From positions 1 to 64,000 of the forward strand of contig NZ_JAYDCJ010000001.1 of NCBI RefSeq assembly GCF_034555935.1: a DNA stretch of 64,000 nucleotides, written 5' to 3'. Of this stretch, positions 39,264 to 47,035 are shown piece by piece. The notes beneath the pieces are model-generated. The model worked only from the letters and a program-made list of their open reading frames with translations, was not told the DNA's origin and did no database searches. This stretch comes from Marinobacter qingdaonensis (lineage in GTDB: Bacteria > Pseudomonadota > Gammaproteobacteria > Pseudomonadales > Oleiphilaceae). The translations under genes were made by a program, and so were the position numbers. How positions within the stretch are numbered: position 1 is the stretch's first letter; each line of letters starts with the position of its first letter.

Positions 39264-39902
39264 TCAGGAGCCGGCCAGGCGCTGGAAGCGCGCCCAGTCG
39301 GCCGGCTCATCCACATCCCATCGGGGCTCCAGCAGGCTGACGCTGAGCCCCAGTTGATCCAGACGGGCCAGCGTCTGGTCCAGCACCTGCTCGGTGCCCC
39401 AGGCGATGCCATCCAGCATGCCGGGCCGCACCCGACGAGCGCCAATCAGCACGTAGCCACCATCATCCGATGGCCCCAGCACCACGTCATGGTTCGCCAG
39501 CCGGTCCAGGGCCTGGCGCACATACTGAGGGTCAACCGAGGGGCAGTCACTGCCGACCACCATGGCCCGGTCGTGGTTCTGGAGCGCGGCGGTAAGGGCC
39601 GCCAACATCCGGTCACCCAGGGTACCGCCCTGCTGAATGCATTGCTCAAGCTCGGCCTGCTCCAGGTTCTGCAGGATCAGCTCGGCGTCTTCCGGTGCCG
39701 GCTCCAGCGCCCGGTCCCACCAGAACTGCACCGGATAGCCGGTGGCACAGAGGTTGTCGAGCACCGCCAGGGTCAGGGTGATGTGGGCCTGGAGTGCACC
39801 ACCGGCCCCCAGCTCCGGCATCAGACGGGTTTTGACCCGCCCGGCCTCCGGCCACTTGGCGAATTGCATGAGTACGGCATTGGGGGGGGAGCGTTCAGGC
39901 AT
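39264..39902 (-). CDS. DUF2064 / TIGR04282 family glycosyltransferase-like protein
   Basis: 212-aa nucleotide-diphospho-sugar transferase-fold protein of the TIGR04282 (DUF2064) family. Visible blocks are MQFAKWPEAGRVKTRL (nucleotide-binding start), VVGSDCPSVDPQYV and LGPSDDGGYVLIG. Such proteins travel with a TIGR04283 glycosyltransferase, as here, where the two genes overlap by 8 bases. The families are named for association with radical-SAM/arsenosugar loci; no ArsS or ArsM gene is visible. Start ATG 39902 chosen over the longer frame because of the coupling. Confidence 0.85.
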   Translation of the reverse strand: MPERSPPNAVLMQFAKWPEAGRVKTRLMPELGAGGALQAHITLTLAVLDNLCATGYPVQFWWDRALEPAPEDAELILQNLEQAELEQCIQQGGTLGDRMLAALTAALQNHDRAMVVGSDCPSVDPQYVRQALDRLANHDVVLGPSDDGGYVLIGARRVRPGMLDGIAWGTEQVLDQTLARLDQLGLSVSLLEPRWDVDEPADWARFQRLAGS

Positions 39903-40596
39903 TACGGACATCCGAGCGGTAGGCTTTGGCCAGGGATTCCGGCGATTCACCGCGCCAATAGCGCCAGCGCAGCCGCCACATCAGGAAAATCGTGCGCCAG
40001 GGACCCAGCGTTTCCCAGCGACGGCTGTCGGTGATCACCGGTGAGCGCACGCAAAACGGCCGGGACACCAGACCCAGGCGACGTGACAGTTCCACGTCTT
40101 CCATCAAGGGCAAGGGCTGAAAGCCACCCAGGGCCTCGAAGGCATCCCGGCGGACGAACAGCGCCTGATCACCGGTGCAGATACCGGTCAGGCGGGAGCG
40201 CCAGTTCATGAACCAGGCAATCACGCGGTACAGGGTCCGGCGCCCGCTCAAACGCACGTCAAACCGGCCCCAGGCGCAGCCGCTGGCCATGAAGCCTTCC
40301 AGCTGACGAAGCGCGTCTTCGGGCAATCGGGTGTCGGCGTGCAAGAACAGCAGCAACCTGCCCCGAGCCAGCTCGGCGCCGGCGTTCATCTGAACCGCCC
40401 GCCCCTTGCCCGATTGCACCACCCGGTCGCACAGGGGTCGGGCCAGGGTTGCGGTGCCATCGTCGCTGCCGGCGTCCACCACGATTACCTCGTGCCCGGC
40501 GTCGCGCACGGGCTTCAAGGCCTTCAGGGCCGATTCAATACCGGCGGCCTCCCGCCAGACCGGCACGATGATGCTTAGGGAAATCGGATCGGGCAA
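39895..40596 (-). CDS. TIGR04283 family glycosyltransferase
   Basis: 233-aa GT-A glycosyltransferase. The N-terminal strand SLSIIVPVWREAAGIE is followed by VVDAGSDDGTA, a DXD-type FLHADTRLPE motif, and LMEDVELSRRLG near the C-terminus. The start is TTG 40596, with GGAG seven bases upstream. It overlaps the following DUF2064 gene, so the two proteins probably work together. A role in arsenosugar synthesis has been proposed for the family but the partner enzymes are missing here. Confidence 0.85.
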   Translation of the reverse strand: MPDPISLSIIVPVWREAAGIESALKALKPVRDAGHEVIVVDAGSDDGTATLARPLCDRVVQSGKGRAVQMNAGAELARGRLLLFLHADTRLPEDALRQLEGFMASGCAWGRFDVRLSGRRTLYRVIAWFMNWRSRLTGICTGDQALFVRRDAFEALGGFQPLPLMEDVELSRRLGLVSRPFCVRSPVITDSRRWETLGPWRTIFLMWRLRWRYWRGESPESLAKAYRSDVRNA

Positions 40597-40633
40597 AACG
40601 TACTCCGCAACAACCGGGGGACAGGGCCATACC

Positions 40634-40662
40634 TTGAGCCGTCAGCTTCAGACCGCTATCAT
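40634..40662 (+). promoter_or_regulatory. Predicted sigma-70 promoter of tRNA-Arg
   Basis: TTGAGC (40634-40639), exactly 17 bp, then TATCAT (40657-40662). Transcription would start near 40669, about 14 bases before the mature tRNA. The stretch between (CCGCCCTTCCC) resembles the GC-rich discriminator of stringently controlled stable-RNA promoters. Confidence 0.7.
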
Positions 40663-40682
40663 ACCGCCCTTCCCGAGGAATT

Positions 40683-40759
40683 GCCCCCGTAGCTCATCTG
40701 GATAGAGCGTCCCCCTCCTAAGGGGAAGGTAGCAGGTTCGAGTCCTGCCGGGGGTACCA
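40683..40759 (+). tRNA. tRNA-Arg (anticodon CCT)
   Basis: 77-nt cloverleaf. The acceptor stem GCCCCCG pairs with CGGGGGT (first pair G-T), and CCA is encoded at 40757-40759. The anticodon stem TCCCC/GGGGA encloses loop CTCCTAA, giving anticodon CCT (reads AGG). The T arm is GCAGG-TTCGAGT-CCTGC. Single tRNA gene with its own promoter; no clear terminator before the convergent isomerase gene. Confidence 0.95.
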
Positions 40760-40810
40760 ACCTTTGTATCCAACCTGACCCGAACCGGTCAAACTCCTTA
40801 GCCTGCGGGT

Positions 40811-41401
40811 CTAGCCTGCGAGCAACTGCCGTTCCACCTGGCCCAAGCGGTCCTGCCCGAAATACATCTCCGATCCGACGAAAAAGGTCGGTGCGCCGAA
40901 GACACCCCGCTCGACCGCCTCCTCGGTGATCTCCTTCAACCGGTGCTTCACCGCCGGGTCTTCGCACCGGGCAAGCACCTGGTGCGGATCGAAATTGGCC
41001 CGCCCCAGCACCTCTGCCAGCACCGCGCTGTCGCCAAGATTCCGCTCGTCCACCCACATCGCTTCGAATATCGCCGTCAGATAGCTGGTGAACTCTGCCG
41101 TGTCCAGATAGGCAATGGCGCCTCGCATCAGGTACAGGGTGTTCACTGGAAAATGGGGATTGAAGTTCAGAGGCACCCCGTAACGCCTGGCAAAGCGCGC
41201 CATGTCCATGCGGCTGTATCGGGATTTCGCCGGAATGGCGGCGGGCGAGCTGTTGCCGGTTGCCTTGAACACGCCGCCCAGCAGCATGGGCTTCCAATTG
41301 ATTTCCGCTCCGTTCCGCGCCGCCAGGCCGGGGAGCTGGGTCCAGGCCAGGTAACTGGCCGGGCTGCCCACGTCAAAATACACATCGAGAGACTTGGTCA
41401 T
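40811..41401 (-). CDS. 2-hydroxychromene-2-carboxylate isomerase / DsbA-family (kappa-GST-like)
   Basis: 196-aa thioredoxin-fold protein of the HCCA isomerase / kappa-class glutathione transferase family. The catalytic-serine region is VYFDVGSPASYLAW, and the cis-Pro GVFGAPTFFVGSEMYFGQDRL region is conserved. No CxxC motif, so not a disulfide oxidoreductase. ATG 41401 is chosen (GGAG nine bases upstream); a GTG four codons earlier is possible. It is 12 bp behind the SDR gene in one operon. Probably acts on a glutathione-dependent or aromatic substrate; exact reaction unknown. Confidence 0.82.
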   Translation of the reverse strand: MTKSLDVYFDVGSPASYLAWTQLPGLAARNGAEINWKPMLLGGVFKATGNSSPAAIPAKSRYSRMDMARFARRYGVPLNFNPHFPVNTLYLMRGAIAYLDTAEFTSYLTAIFEAMWVDERNLGDSAVLAEVLGRANFDPHQVLARCEDPAVKHRLKEITEEAVERGVFGAPTFFVGSEMYFGQDRLGQVERQLLAG

Positions 41402-41413
41402 GGTGCGCTCCAC

Positions 41414-42160
41414 TCAGAAGGTTTCCAGCCAGGGCCGAAGGTCCAGCTCGTGGGTCCAGCTGTCCCTGGGCTGCATGTGCAGCTGCCAGTACTGCTCGGC
41501 AATGTGATTGGGATTGAGGATGCCGCCCTGCTCTTTCAGTGCGTACCGGTCTGGAAAATTCTCCCGGATAAAGGCGGTATCAATGGCGCCATCGATGACG
41601 GCGTGCGCAACATGAATCCCCTGTGGCCCCAGCTCTCTGGCCATACTCTGGGCCAGGGCCCGGAGCGCGAACTTGGCGCCGGAAAACGCGGCAAAGCCAG
41701 AGCCACCGCGGAGGGAAGCCGTGGCGCCGGTGAAAATGATGGTGCCCCGAGCCCGCGGCAACATCACCCGGGCCGCCTCCCGACCCGCGAGGAAGCCGGC
41801 GAAGGCCGCCATCTCCCAGACCTTCCGGTACACCCGGGCGCTGGTCTCCGTAATGGCGAACCGGACGTTGGCGCCGATGTTGAAGACGACGACCTCGATG
41901 TCACCCACCTCGGCCTCGATCCTGGAGAACAGCGCCGACATGGATTCCTCGTCACGGGCGTCACACCCCAGACCCAGGGCTTTGCCTCCGCTCTGCTCAA
42001 TCTCCTCGACCAGGGGTGTCAGCGACTCCTGCGTACGCCGCGTCGGCACCACCGTGTAGCCCTCCCGGGCGAAGCGCTTGGCAATTGCACCGCCGGTCGA
42101 ATCACCGGCGCCAATCACCACCGCGACCTTTTGGCGGACGGTTTTCTCGTTCTGCTGCAT
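41414..42160 (-). CDS. SDR family protein with Phe in place of the catalytic Tyr
   Basis: 248-aa short-chain dehydrogenase-fold protein. The cofactor loop reads VIGAGDSTGGAIAKRF, not the usual TGxxxGIG. The active-site YxxxK motif reads F159-S-G-A-K163, so the catalytic tyrosine is missing; from memory, related proteins have FxSAKF at the same place. It begins the SDR-isomerase operon and is divergent from the HxlR regulator. Substrate unknown; it may use a different proton donor or have a non-redox role. Confidence 0.8.
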   Translation of the reverse strand: MQQNEKTVRQKVAVVIGAGDSTGGAIAKRFAREGYTVVPTRRTQESLTPLVEEIEQSGGKALGLGCDARDEESMSALFSRIEAEVGDIEVVVFNIGANVRFAITETSARVYRKVWEMAAFAGFLAGREAARVMLPRARGTIIFTGATASLRGGSGFAAFSGAKFALRALAQSMARELGPQGIHVAHAVIDGAIDTAFIRENFPDRYALKEQGGILNPNHIAEQYWQLHMQPRDSWTHELDLRPWLETF

Positions 42161-42175
42161 GGGACCCTACCTCGC

Positions 42176-42222
42176 AAGTTCTTTTTTGGAACTTAAAGAT
42201 AGTCAGTTCCTTTTAAGAACTT
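42176..42222. promoter_or_regulatory. Two GTTC-N7-GAAC operators between the SDR and HxlR genes
   Basis: AAGTTC-N7-GAACTT (42176-42194) and CAGTTC-N7-GAACTT (42204-42222), 28 bp apart start to start, in the 101-bp divergent intergenic region. The dyad spacing (7 bp between short arms) resembles operators of HxlR regulators such as YodB. Likely the autoregulatory and target site of the adjacent HxlR protein. Confidence 0.7.
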
Positions 42223-42261
42223 GTCAAGCTAAACTGGAGGCTGATTTTTCGGGAGGCATTC

Positions 42262-42771
42262 ATGCGTTGGGAAGAACTGGATCAGGAACCTTGCTCGGTG
42301 GCGAGAACCCTGTCGGTGATCGGTGATCGCTGGACGCTGATTGTCCTGCGTGACTGTTTTCTCGGGGTAAGGCGGTTCGAGCACTTCGAAAAACGCCTGG
42401 GCATCACCCGCCACGTGCTGACCGACCGACTGAAAAAACTGGTGCAGAATGAGGTGCTGGTCAAAGTGCCGTATCAGGATAAGCCCCTGCGGGAGGAGTA
42501 TCGGCTGACCGAGAAAGGTCTGGCGCTGCACCCGGTGATCATGTCCCTGGTGCACTGGGGCAACACCTACATGGCCGACGAACGGGGCGCCCCGCTGGTG
42601 CACATCCACAAGGACTGTGGGCACCAGATGGCACCGGTGACCACCTGCTCCCACTGTGGTGAGTCCGTCAGCGCCCGGGATGTACGGGTGGAGGTTGGCA
42701 CCGGCTGGTCATCCGACCGGGACCAGCAGGATCCAGAAGCACCTACTCGAAACGCAGGTCTGCCTCGTTGA
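42262..42771 (+). CDS. HxlR-family transcriptional regulator
   Basis: 169-aa winged-helix regulator of the HxlR (MarR-like) family. The start MRWEELDQEPCSVARTLSVIGDRWTLIVLRDCFLGVRRFEHFEKRLGI contains the typical WTLLIL-type helix. A C-terminal cysteine cluster (DCGHQM...CSHCGES) could bind zinc or sense redox state. Some HxlR proteins sense quinones or aldehydes by Cys. GGGAGG lies six bases before the ATG. It is divergent from the SDR/isomerase operon and overlaps the end of the DMT gene by 29 bp. Confidence 0.88.
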   Translation: MRWEELDQEPCSVARTLSVIGDRWTLIVLRDCFLGVRRFEHFEKRLGITRHVLTDRLKKLVQNEVLVKVPYQDKPLREEYRLTEKGLALHPVIMSLVHWGNTYMADERGAPLVHIHKDCGHQMAPVTTCSHCGESVSARDVRVEVGTGWSSDRDQQDPEAPTRNAGLPR

Positions 42772-43663
42772 AGCTGGCCCTATCCCGTTGCGACCGGCGG
42801 TGAGACACCAGGGCCTGCGCAATCCCGGATCCGATAATCAGAACACACCCGGCTATCTGCAAGCCATTCAAGCCCTGATCGAAGAGCAGCCAGGCCAAGG
42901 CCACAACGGTGATTGGCTCAAGGTAGGCAAGCGTGCCAAAGGTTGCCGCGGGCAGCGATCGCAAAGCCACCACCGCCAAGACAATGCCAAGAAAACCCGG
43001 CAGTAAACCGGCCGTCACCAGCCATCCCCATTGTTCCAGATTCATGACGTCGTCCCGCTGCAGCATCAGCGGCAACATAACAAGAGCGCCGGCCAGCATC
43101 TGATAGCCGCTGCGGCTGTAGACGTGGATTTTTTCGTCAATCAATCGGTTGGTCAAAATAAAGGCCGCGTAGGACAGCATGCCACACAGTGCCAGGAACA
43201 GACCGATGGCCTCCTCGGCCCGGCCGCTCAAGTTGAAATTGAACTCCATCATCATGGCGAACCCGAGCATCGCAAACCCAATCAGGCCAACGCTGGTCAT
43301 GGTGAGTCGCTCGCCCATGAAGAAATGGGCCACGATGGATGCGGTAACCGGAGCCAGGTACATCAGCATTACCGCATTGGCCATGCTGGTATACCCCATC
43401 GCCATGACATAAAACACCACGAAGCCTGCAAGAAATGCCCCCGTGATCAGCACCTTACCACCGGGCCAAACACGGATCTTCGCGCCCTGCCCGGTCGCAA
43501 GGAGAAAAACCGCAATCAGAAGGGCGCCAATAAACAGCCGATAGAAGGTTACGGTTTCTGCGCTGACCCCCGCGTATACGGAAATCGCACCGATGGTGCC
43601 CATGAATATCGCAGACAGCGCGGCAAACAACAGGTATTTCCCAGATCCAGATGCTGAACTCAT
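42743..43663 (-). CDS. DMT (EamA) family transporter
   Basis: 306-aa inner-membrane permease with about ten transmembrane helices in two EamA repeats (for example YLLFAALSAIFMGTIGAISVYA and GLFLALCGMLSYAAFILTNRL). Members export metabolites or amino acids, or take up small solutes; direction here is unknown. RBS AGAGG four bases before the ATG. It follows the dctM terminator on the same strand and so is transcribed separately from the TRAP genes. Confidence 0.88.
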   Translation of the reverse strand: MSSASGSGKYLLFAALSAIFMGTIGAISVYAGVSAETVTFYRLFIGALLIAVFLLATGQGAKIRVWPGGKVLITGAFLAGFVVFYVMAMGYTSMANAVMLMYLAPVTASIVAHFFMGERLTMTSVGLIGFAMLGFAMMMEFNFNLSGRAEEAIGLFLALCGMLSYAAFILTNRLIDEKIHVYSRSGYQMLAGALVMLPLMLQRDDVMNLEQWGWLVTAGLLPGFLGIVLAVVALRSLPAATFGTLAYLEPITVVALAWLLFDQGLNGLQIAGCVLIIGSGIAQALVSHRRSQRDRASFNEADLRFE

Positions 43664-43754
43664 AAAACCTCTTTACAAACCAGGGCCCGTGCCACGCAGG
43701 CAGCAGTGGAACCGTTTCAACGGGGTGCGGCAAACGTCGCGTTCAGAAATCACT

Positions 43755-43799
43755 AAAAAACCGCCAGAAGCGCCGGGAGTCTACCCGAAGCTCTGGCGG
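43755..43799 (-). terminator. Intrinsic terminator of the TRAP operon
   Basis: Stem CCGCCAGA (43761-43768) with TCTGGCGG (43792-43799), extended by inner GC pairs, followed on the minus strand by T6 (A6 at 43755-43760). It lies 12 bp past the dctM stop. Confidence 0.88.
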
Positions 43800-43810
43800 C
43801 AATGTTGCGG

Positions 43811-45109
43811 TTATTCGATGTATCCAAAAGCAGTTGGCAGGTAAAGCGCCAGGTCCGGCCAATAGGTGGTTACCAACATTACCGGCAAGGCAGCAACAGC
43901 CATGAAGCCCAGGGCCGGACGCATCACCTGGGACATGCCCACATTGCCAATGCGACAGGTCATGAACAGGATCGGGGCCATCGGGGGACTGTTGCAGCCA
44001 ATCACCACGCTGGTACCCACAATCGCGGCGAAATGCACGGGGTGAACCCCGATGCTCTCCATCACCGGCAGCAACAGAGGGCTGATGATGGCAACGACAC
44101 TGACATCGTCCATGATCATGCCCAACAGGATCAGGAACACGTTAACCACCAGCAAAATGAGCAGTTTGTCCTTGAACAGGTCCATCAACAGCGTGGTCAA
44201 TTCCTGGGGCACACGCTCGAACGTGAAAATCCGGCTGGCCACGAAGGAAAACACCAGAATCACCATGATCACGCCGGTGGTTGCCGCCGCCTGGACCAGA
44301 CAACGAATGATCTTCTTGAAGTCCAGCTCACGGTACACCAGCAAGCCGACCGGTATGGCATAGGTAACGGCAATGGCCGCTGCCTCCGTCGGGGTGAAGA
44401 CGCCACCGTAAATTCCCCCCAGGATGATCACCGGCAGCATCAGCGCCGGCAGCGCTTTCCAGCCGCTGTCGCCCACCGCCTCGATACGTTCCTTGAACGA
44501 GAGGACAGCAGGCGCGGACCCCGGTTGAAGACGCATCTTCAGCCAGTTGACCAGGCACAACGAAATAATCAGCAGGATACCCGGGCCAATGGTTGCCAGA
44601 AAGCAGGCGGCCACCGACTGACGGGTCACGACCGCATACAGGATCATGGTAATACTGGGTGGAATCAGAAGACCAAGCAACGACGAGATGCCCAGCAACG
44701 CGCTGGTGTATTCCCGCCGATAACCGTGCTTTTCCATCGGATCGACCATGATGGTCCCGATGGACGCCACCGCCGCCGAGGCGGTGCCGGAAATCGCGCC
44801 AAAAATACCGCAGGCAACGATCATCGAGGACCCCATGCCACTGCGGGAGCGACCAACCAGGTCCTCAACGAAGTGCACCAGACGAGCCGCCATACCGCCA
44901 GCCTGCATCAGGTAACCCGTCATCACGAACAGTGGCAGCGCCAGCAGGATGATGGAGTTTATCGACCAAAAGCCGGTTGTCATCAACGATGAGATGTCGA
45001 CGTCGTACACCAACGACAGAACCATCGTCATCGCCGCGAAGGAAAACACCACTGGCACGCCGATCATCATCAGCAGTACCACGGCAACGATTGCAAGGAG
45101 AGCGCCCAT
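43811..45109 (-). CDS. dctM: TRAP transporter large permease (DctM)
   Basis: 432-aa ion-transporter-superfamily permease with about 12 helices. It has the DctM signatures VACGIFGAISGTASAAVASIGTI, GLLIPPSITMILYAVVT and FTPTEAAAIAVTYA. With DctQ and DctP it forms a sodium- or proton-coupled, binding-protein-dependent importer. It is the last gene of the dctP-dctQ-dctM operon (21 bp after dctQ) and is followed by a strong terminator. Confidence 0.93.
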   Translation of the reverse strand: MGALLAIVAVVLLMMIGVPVVFSFAAMTMVLSLVYDVDISSLMTTGFWSINSIILLALPLFVMTGYLMQAGGMAARLVHFVEDLVGRSRSGMGSSMIVACGIFGAISGTASAAVASIGTIMVDPMEKHGYRREYTSALLGISSLLGLLIPPSITMILYAVVTRQSVAACFLATIGPGILLIISLCLVNWLKMRLQPGSAPAVLSFKERIEAVGDSGWKALPALMLPVIILGGIYGGVFTPTEAAAIAVTYAIPVGLLVYRELDFKKIIRCLVQAAATTGVIMVILVFSFVASRIFTFERVPQELTTLLMDLFKDKLLILLVVNVFLILLGMIMDDVSVVAIISPLLLPVMESIGVHPVHFAAIVGTSVVIGCNSPPMAPILFMTCRIGNVGMSQVMRPALGFMAVAALPVMLVTTYWPDLALYLPTAFGYIE

Positions 45110-45130
45110 ATCAAACTCCGGAGATAATCT

Positions 45131-45658
45131 TCATTCCTGGTTCACGACGCCCGGATTCGGCGCGTGAAGCCCGGTCAGGTCACTGAGGAAGTCCCTGATC
45201 AGATAGAAAATAAACAGAACACTGGCGACGAAAAGGCTGCCCTGGGACAAGTACCAGGGAAGCTGGAACACCGGCGTGGTCTGGCCTTTTTGCACGCCCC
45301 ACTGCAGGAGGTCGTAAGACCACACAGCGAACATGACTGCCATGAACAGGGAAATGGAGGTGGCCAGCAGATGAACCGCCTTGATGACCCTGGCGTTATC
45401 GGTGATCACCTCAATAAAGTCTGCGGTAAGGTGCGAACGATCACGGGAGGCCAACACAGCCCCCAGCATGTAGAGCCACATCGCGGCCATCAGCACCAGC
45501 TCTTCCAGGCCGAAGACAGGCGCGTCCAGCACCGCCCGGGTAAAGATGCCGTAGGTCAGCATCACTGCGACTGCCAGACTGATGACAACGACGATGGGCT
45601 TAATCAGGATTGCCAGCACCCTATCGATGCGGCTGATAAAAGTGAGGATTCCGGTCAT
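45131..45658 (-). CDS. dctQ: TRAP transporter small permease (DctQ)
   Basis: 175-aa membrane protein with four predicted helices (for example IKPIVVVISLAVAVMLTYGIFTRA and FGLEELVLMAAMWLYMLGAVLASRDRSHL, a typical DctQ region). Start at ATG 45658 has AGGA seven bases upstream; the longer open frame is not supported. It lies 88 bp after dctP, with a hairpin between, and 21 bp before dctM. Confidence 0.9.
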   Translation of the reverse strand: MTGILTFISRIDRVLAILIKPIVVVISLAVAVMLTYGIFTRAVLDAPVFGLEELVLMAAMWLYMLGAVLASRDRSHLTADFIEVITDNARVIKAVHLLATSISLFMAVMFAVWSYDLLQWGVQKGQTTPVFQLPWYLSQGSLFVASVLFIFYLIRDFLSDLTGLHAPNPGVVNQE

Positions 45659-45679
45659 GAGTAGTTCCTGCCGTGAGAG

Positions 45680-45713
45680 CAAGAGCAGACCAGCCGGGCC
45701 GGCCTGCTCTTGA
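45680..45713 (-). other. Intercistronic hairpin between dctP and dctQ
   Basis: On the minus-strand RNA, CAAGAGCAG pairs with CTGCTCTTG, with further G-C and G-U pairs inward. No T-run follows. Similar hairpins between dctP and dctQ have been described in TRAP operons and are thought to allow more DctP than permease; here that role is inference. Confidence 0.65.
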
Positions 45714-45746
45714 TTGAACGTAAGCAAACGCTGTGGGGAACAACCT

Positions 45747-46778
45747 TTACTGCGGAACTGAAGCGTTGGCGCGGATGGCATTCATCAGGTCGGGATCCAG
45801 CTTCTCGGCCACCAGGGGCCATACTTCCGCTCGGACCCGTTCAACCCAGGCCGCCATCTCTTCCGGGCTGGGCTCGATGTAGCGCATACCGGCCTCCTGT
45901 GCCGCCGCAATCCATTTTTCGTCCTCGGCCCGGGCATCGTTGAACTGCTTTTCAATCACCACCTGGGCGGCATCGGCGATGATGCGCTGGTCCTCGGCAT
46001 CCAGCTCTTCCCAGGTGTCACCGTTCATCAGGAGGGCGTAGCCCGAGAAGTTGTGCTTGGAGTGCACGTAGTAGTCCAACTGGTCGCGGAAGTATTCGTA
46101 GTCCCAGTAAATGACGTTGCTGGAGTCGCCATCGACCACGCCGGTCTGGATCGAGGTGTAGACTTCATTCCAGTCGATGGGGACGGCCTGGAATCCCATG
46201 GCCTGAACCGTTTGCGGAAGGGGAAACACCGGGGCTGAGCGGACCTTGATGCCCTCGGCGCCCTGATGGGAGGTGGCGTATTTGTCCTTGGTCGCAATGC
46301 CGCCGAAACCTTCGGGATAGGGGCCGAAATACTTCAGGCCAAGATCGGCGTACACCGACTCCAACAGCGTCTTGAGCCAACCGTCTTTGGCGTAGGCCTC
46401 CAAGGCGTCGTCCCACCCGAGGGTCAGGTAGGGGATGTAGTTGACGGCCAATCGTTCATCGTAGGACGTCTGGGGCCAGGTAATCATCATCTGGATGTTC
46501 CCTCGCACCAATTGGTCGAACATTTCCTGTTGTCCGCCCAGCTCCCCCTGGTAAAAGATATTCAGCTTCATCCGGCCGTCGGAATTCTCTTCGATCAGGT
46601 CTGACCACAACTGCATCGACCGCCCCTGTACCGAATCCCGGTCACCGGATTCCAGCGCAAGATTGAAGGTATGTCGGTCATCGCTGGCGAGCGCCACTGA
46701 AGTCAGGGCAAAGGCCAGAGACACGCACACTGCCATCTTCCGTGCGACCCTTGTTGTTGTATTGAGCACATTAGTCAT
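45747..46778 (-). CDS. dctP: TRAP transporter substrate-binding protein (DctP)
   Basis: 343-aa periplasmic binding protein. A Sec signal peptide ends around SVALA. The DctP/TAXI-type fold is recognisable from RSMQLWSDLIEENSDGRMKLNIFYQGELGGQQEMFDQLVRGNIQMM and GVVDGDSSNVIYWDYEYF near the ligand site. Start at ATG 46778 has AGGTGG four bases upstream. The ligand is not predictable from sequence; the neighbouring FAD oxidoreductase, aldehyde dehydrogenase and lyase suggest a small amine, amino-acid derivative or keto acid. A T-N11-A palindrome lies 155 bp upstream. Confidence 0.9.
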   Translation of the reverse strand: MTNVLNTTTRVARKMAVCVSLAFALTSVALASDDRHTFNLALESGDRDSVQGRSMQLWSDLIEENSDGRMKLNIFYQGELGGQQEMFDQLVRGNIQMMITWPQTSYDERLAVNYIPYLTLGWDDALEAYAKDGWLKTLLESVYADLGLKYFGPYPEGFGGIATKDKYATSHQGAEGIKVRSAPVFPLPQTVQAMGFQAVPIDWNEVYTSIQTGVVDGDSSNVIYWDYEYFRDQLDYYVHSKHNFSGYALLMNGDTWEELDAEDQRIIADAAQVVIEKQFNDARAEDEKWIAAAQEAGMRYIEPSPEEMAAWVERVRAEVWPLVAEKLDPDLMNAIRANASVPQ

Positions 46779-46879
46779 AGAACCACCTGTATTTCTTGTT
46801 TTACCTAACGTCAGCGACTCTCCTGCGTCACCCAGAACCAGTTGCAAGGTTTCTGGAGGGCCTCTGACAGCGTGGTTCC

Positions 46880-46910
46880 AGTATAAAAACGATCAAAAAA
46901 TGCGGTCCAA
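46880..46910 (-). promoter_or_regulatory. Possible dctP promoter
   Basis: On the minus strand TTGGAC (46910-46905) and TATACT (46885-46880) are separated by 19 bp, just downstream of the LysR-type palindrome. The long spacer is typical of an activator-dependent promoter. Weak evidence by itself. Confidence 0.4.
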
Positions 46911-46932
46911 TCACTAATTTACCGAGCTTTTC

Positions 46933-46947
46933 ATAACCTCAAGTTAT
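46933..46947. promoter_or_regulatory. LysR-type T-N11-A palindrome upstream of dctP
   Basis: ATAACCTCAAGTTAT, differing at one position from the perfect palindrome at 51048-51062. ATAAC-N5-GTTAT fits the T-N11-A recognition pattern of LysR regulators. Both copies are followed within a few bases by ATCGGGCGCT. Position is 155 bp upstream of the dctP ATG. Confidence 0.65.
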
Positions 46948-46981
46948 CCAAAAATCGGGCGCTCGCGGGTCCTAAAAAACC

Positions 46982-47007
46982 AAAAAAAAGACCGGCAAAT
47001 GCCGGTC
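46982..47007 (-). terminator. Intrinsic terminator of the oxidoreductase operon
   Basis: Perfect 7-bp stem GACCGGC/GCCGGTC with a 4-base loop, followed on the minus strand by T8. It lies 28 bp past the FAD oxidoreductase stop and separates this operon from the dctP promoter region. Confidence 0.88.
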
Positions 47008-47035
47008 AAATCGTCAAGAACAATCCCGAAAAACG

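Noticed and set aside
40659..41297. 212-aa minus-strand ORF running across the tRNA gene
   Set aside because: It is a shifted frame of the isomerase gene that continues into tRNA-Arg; a real protein would not read through the tRNA.
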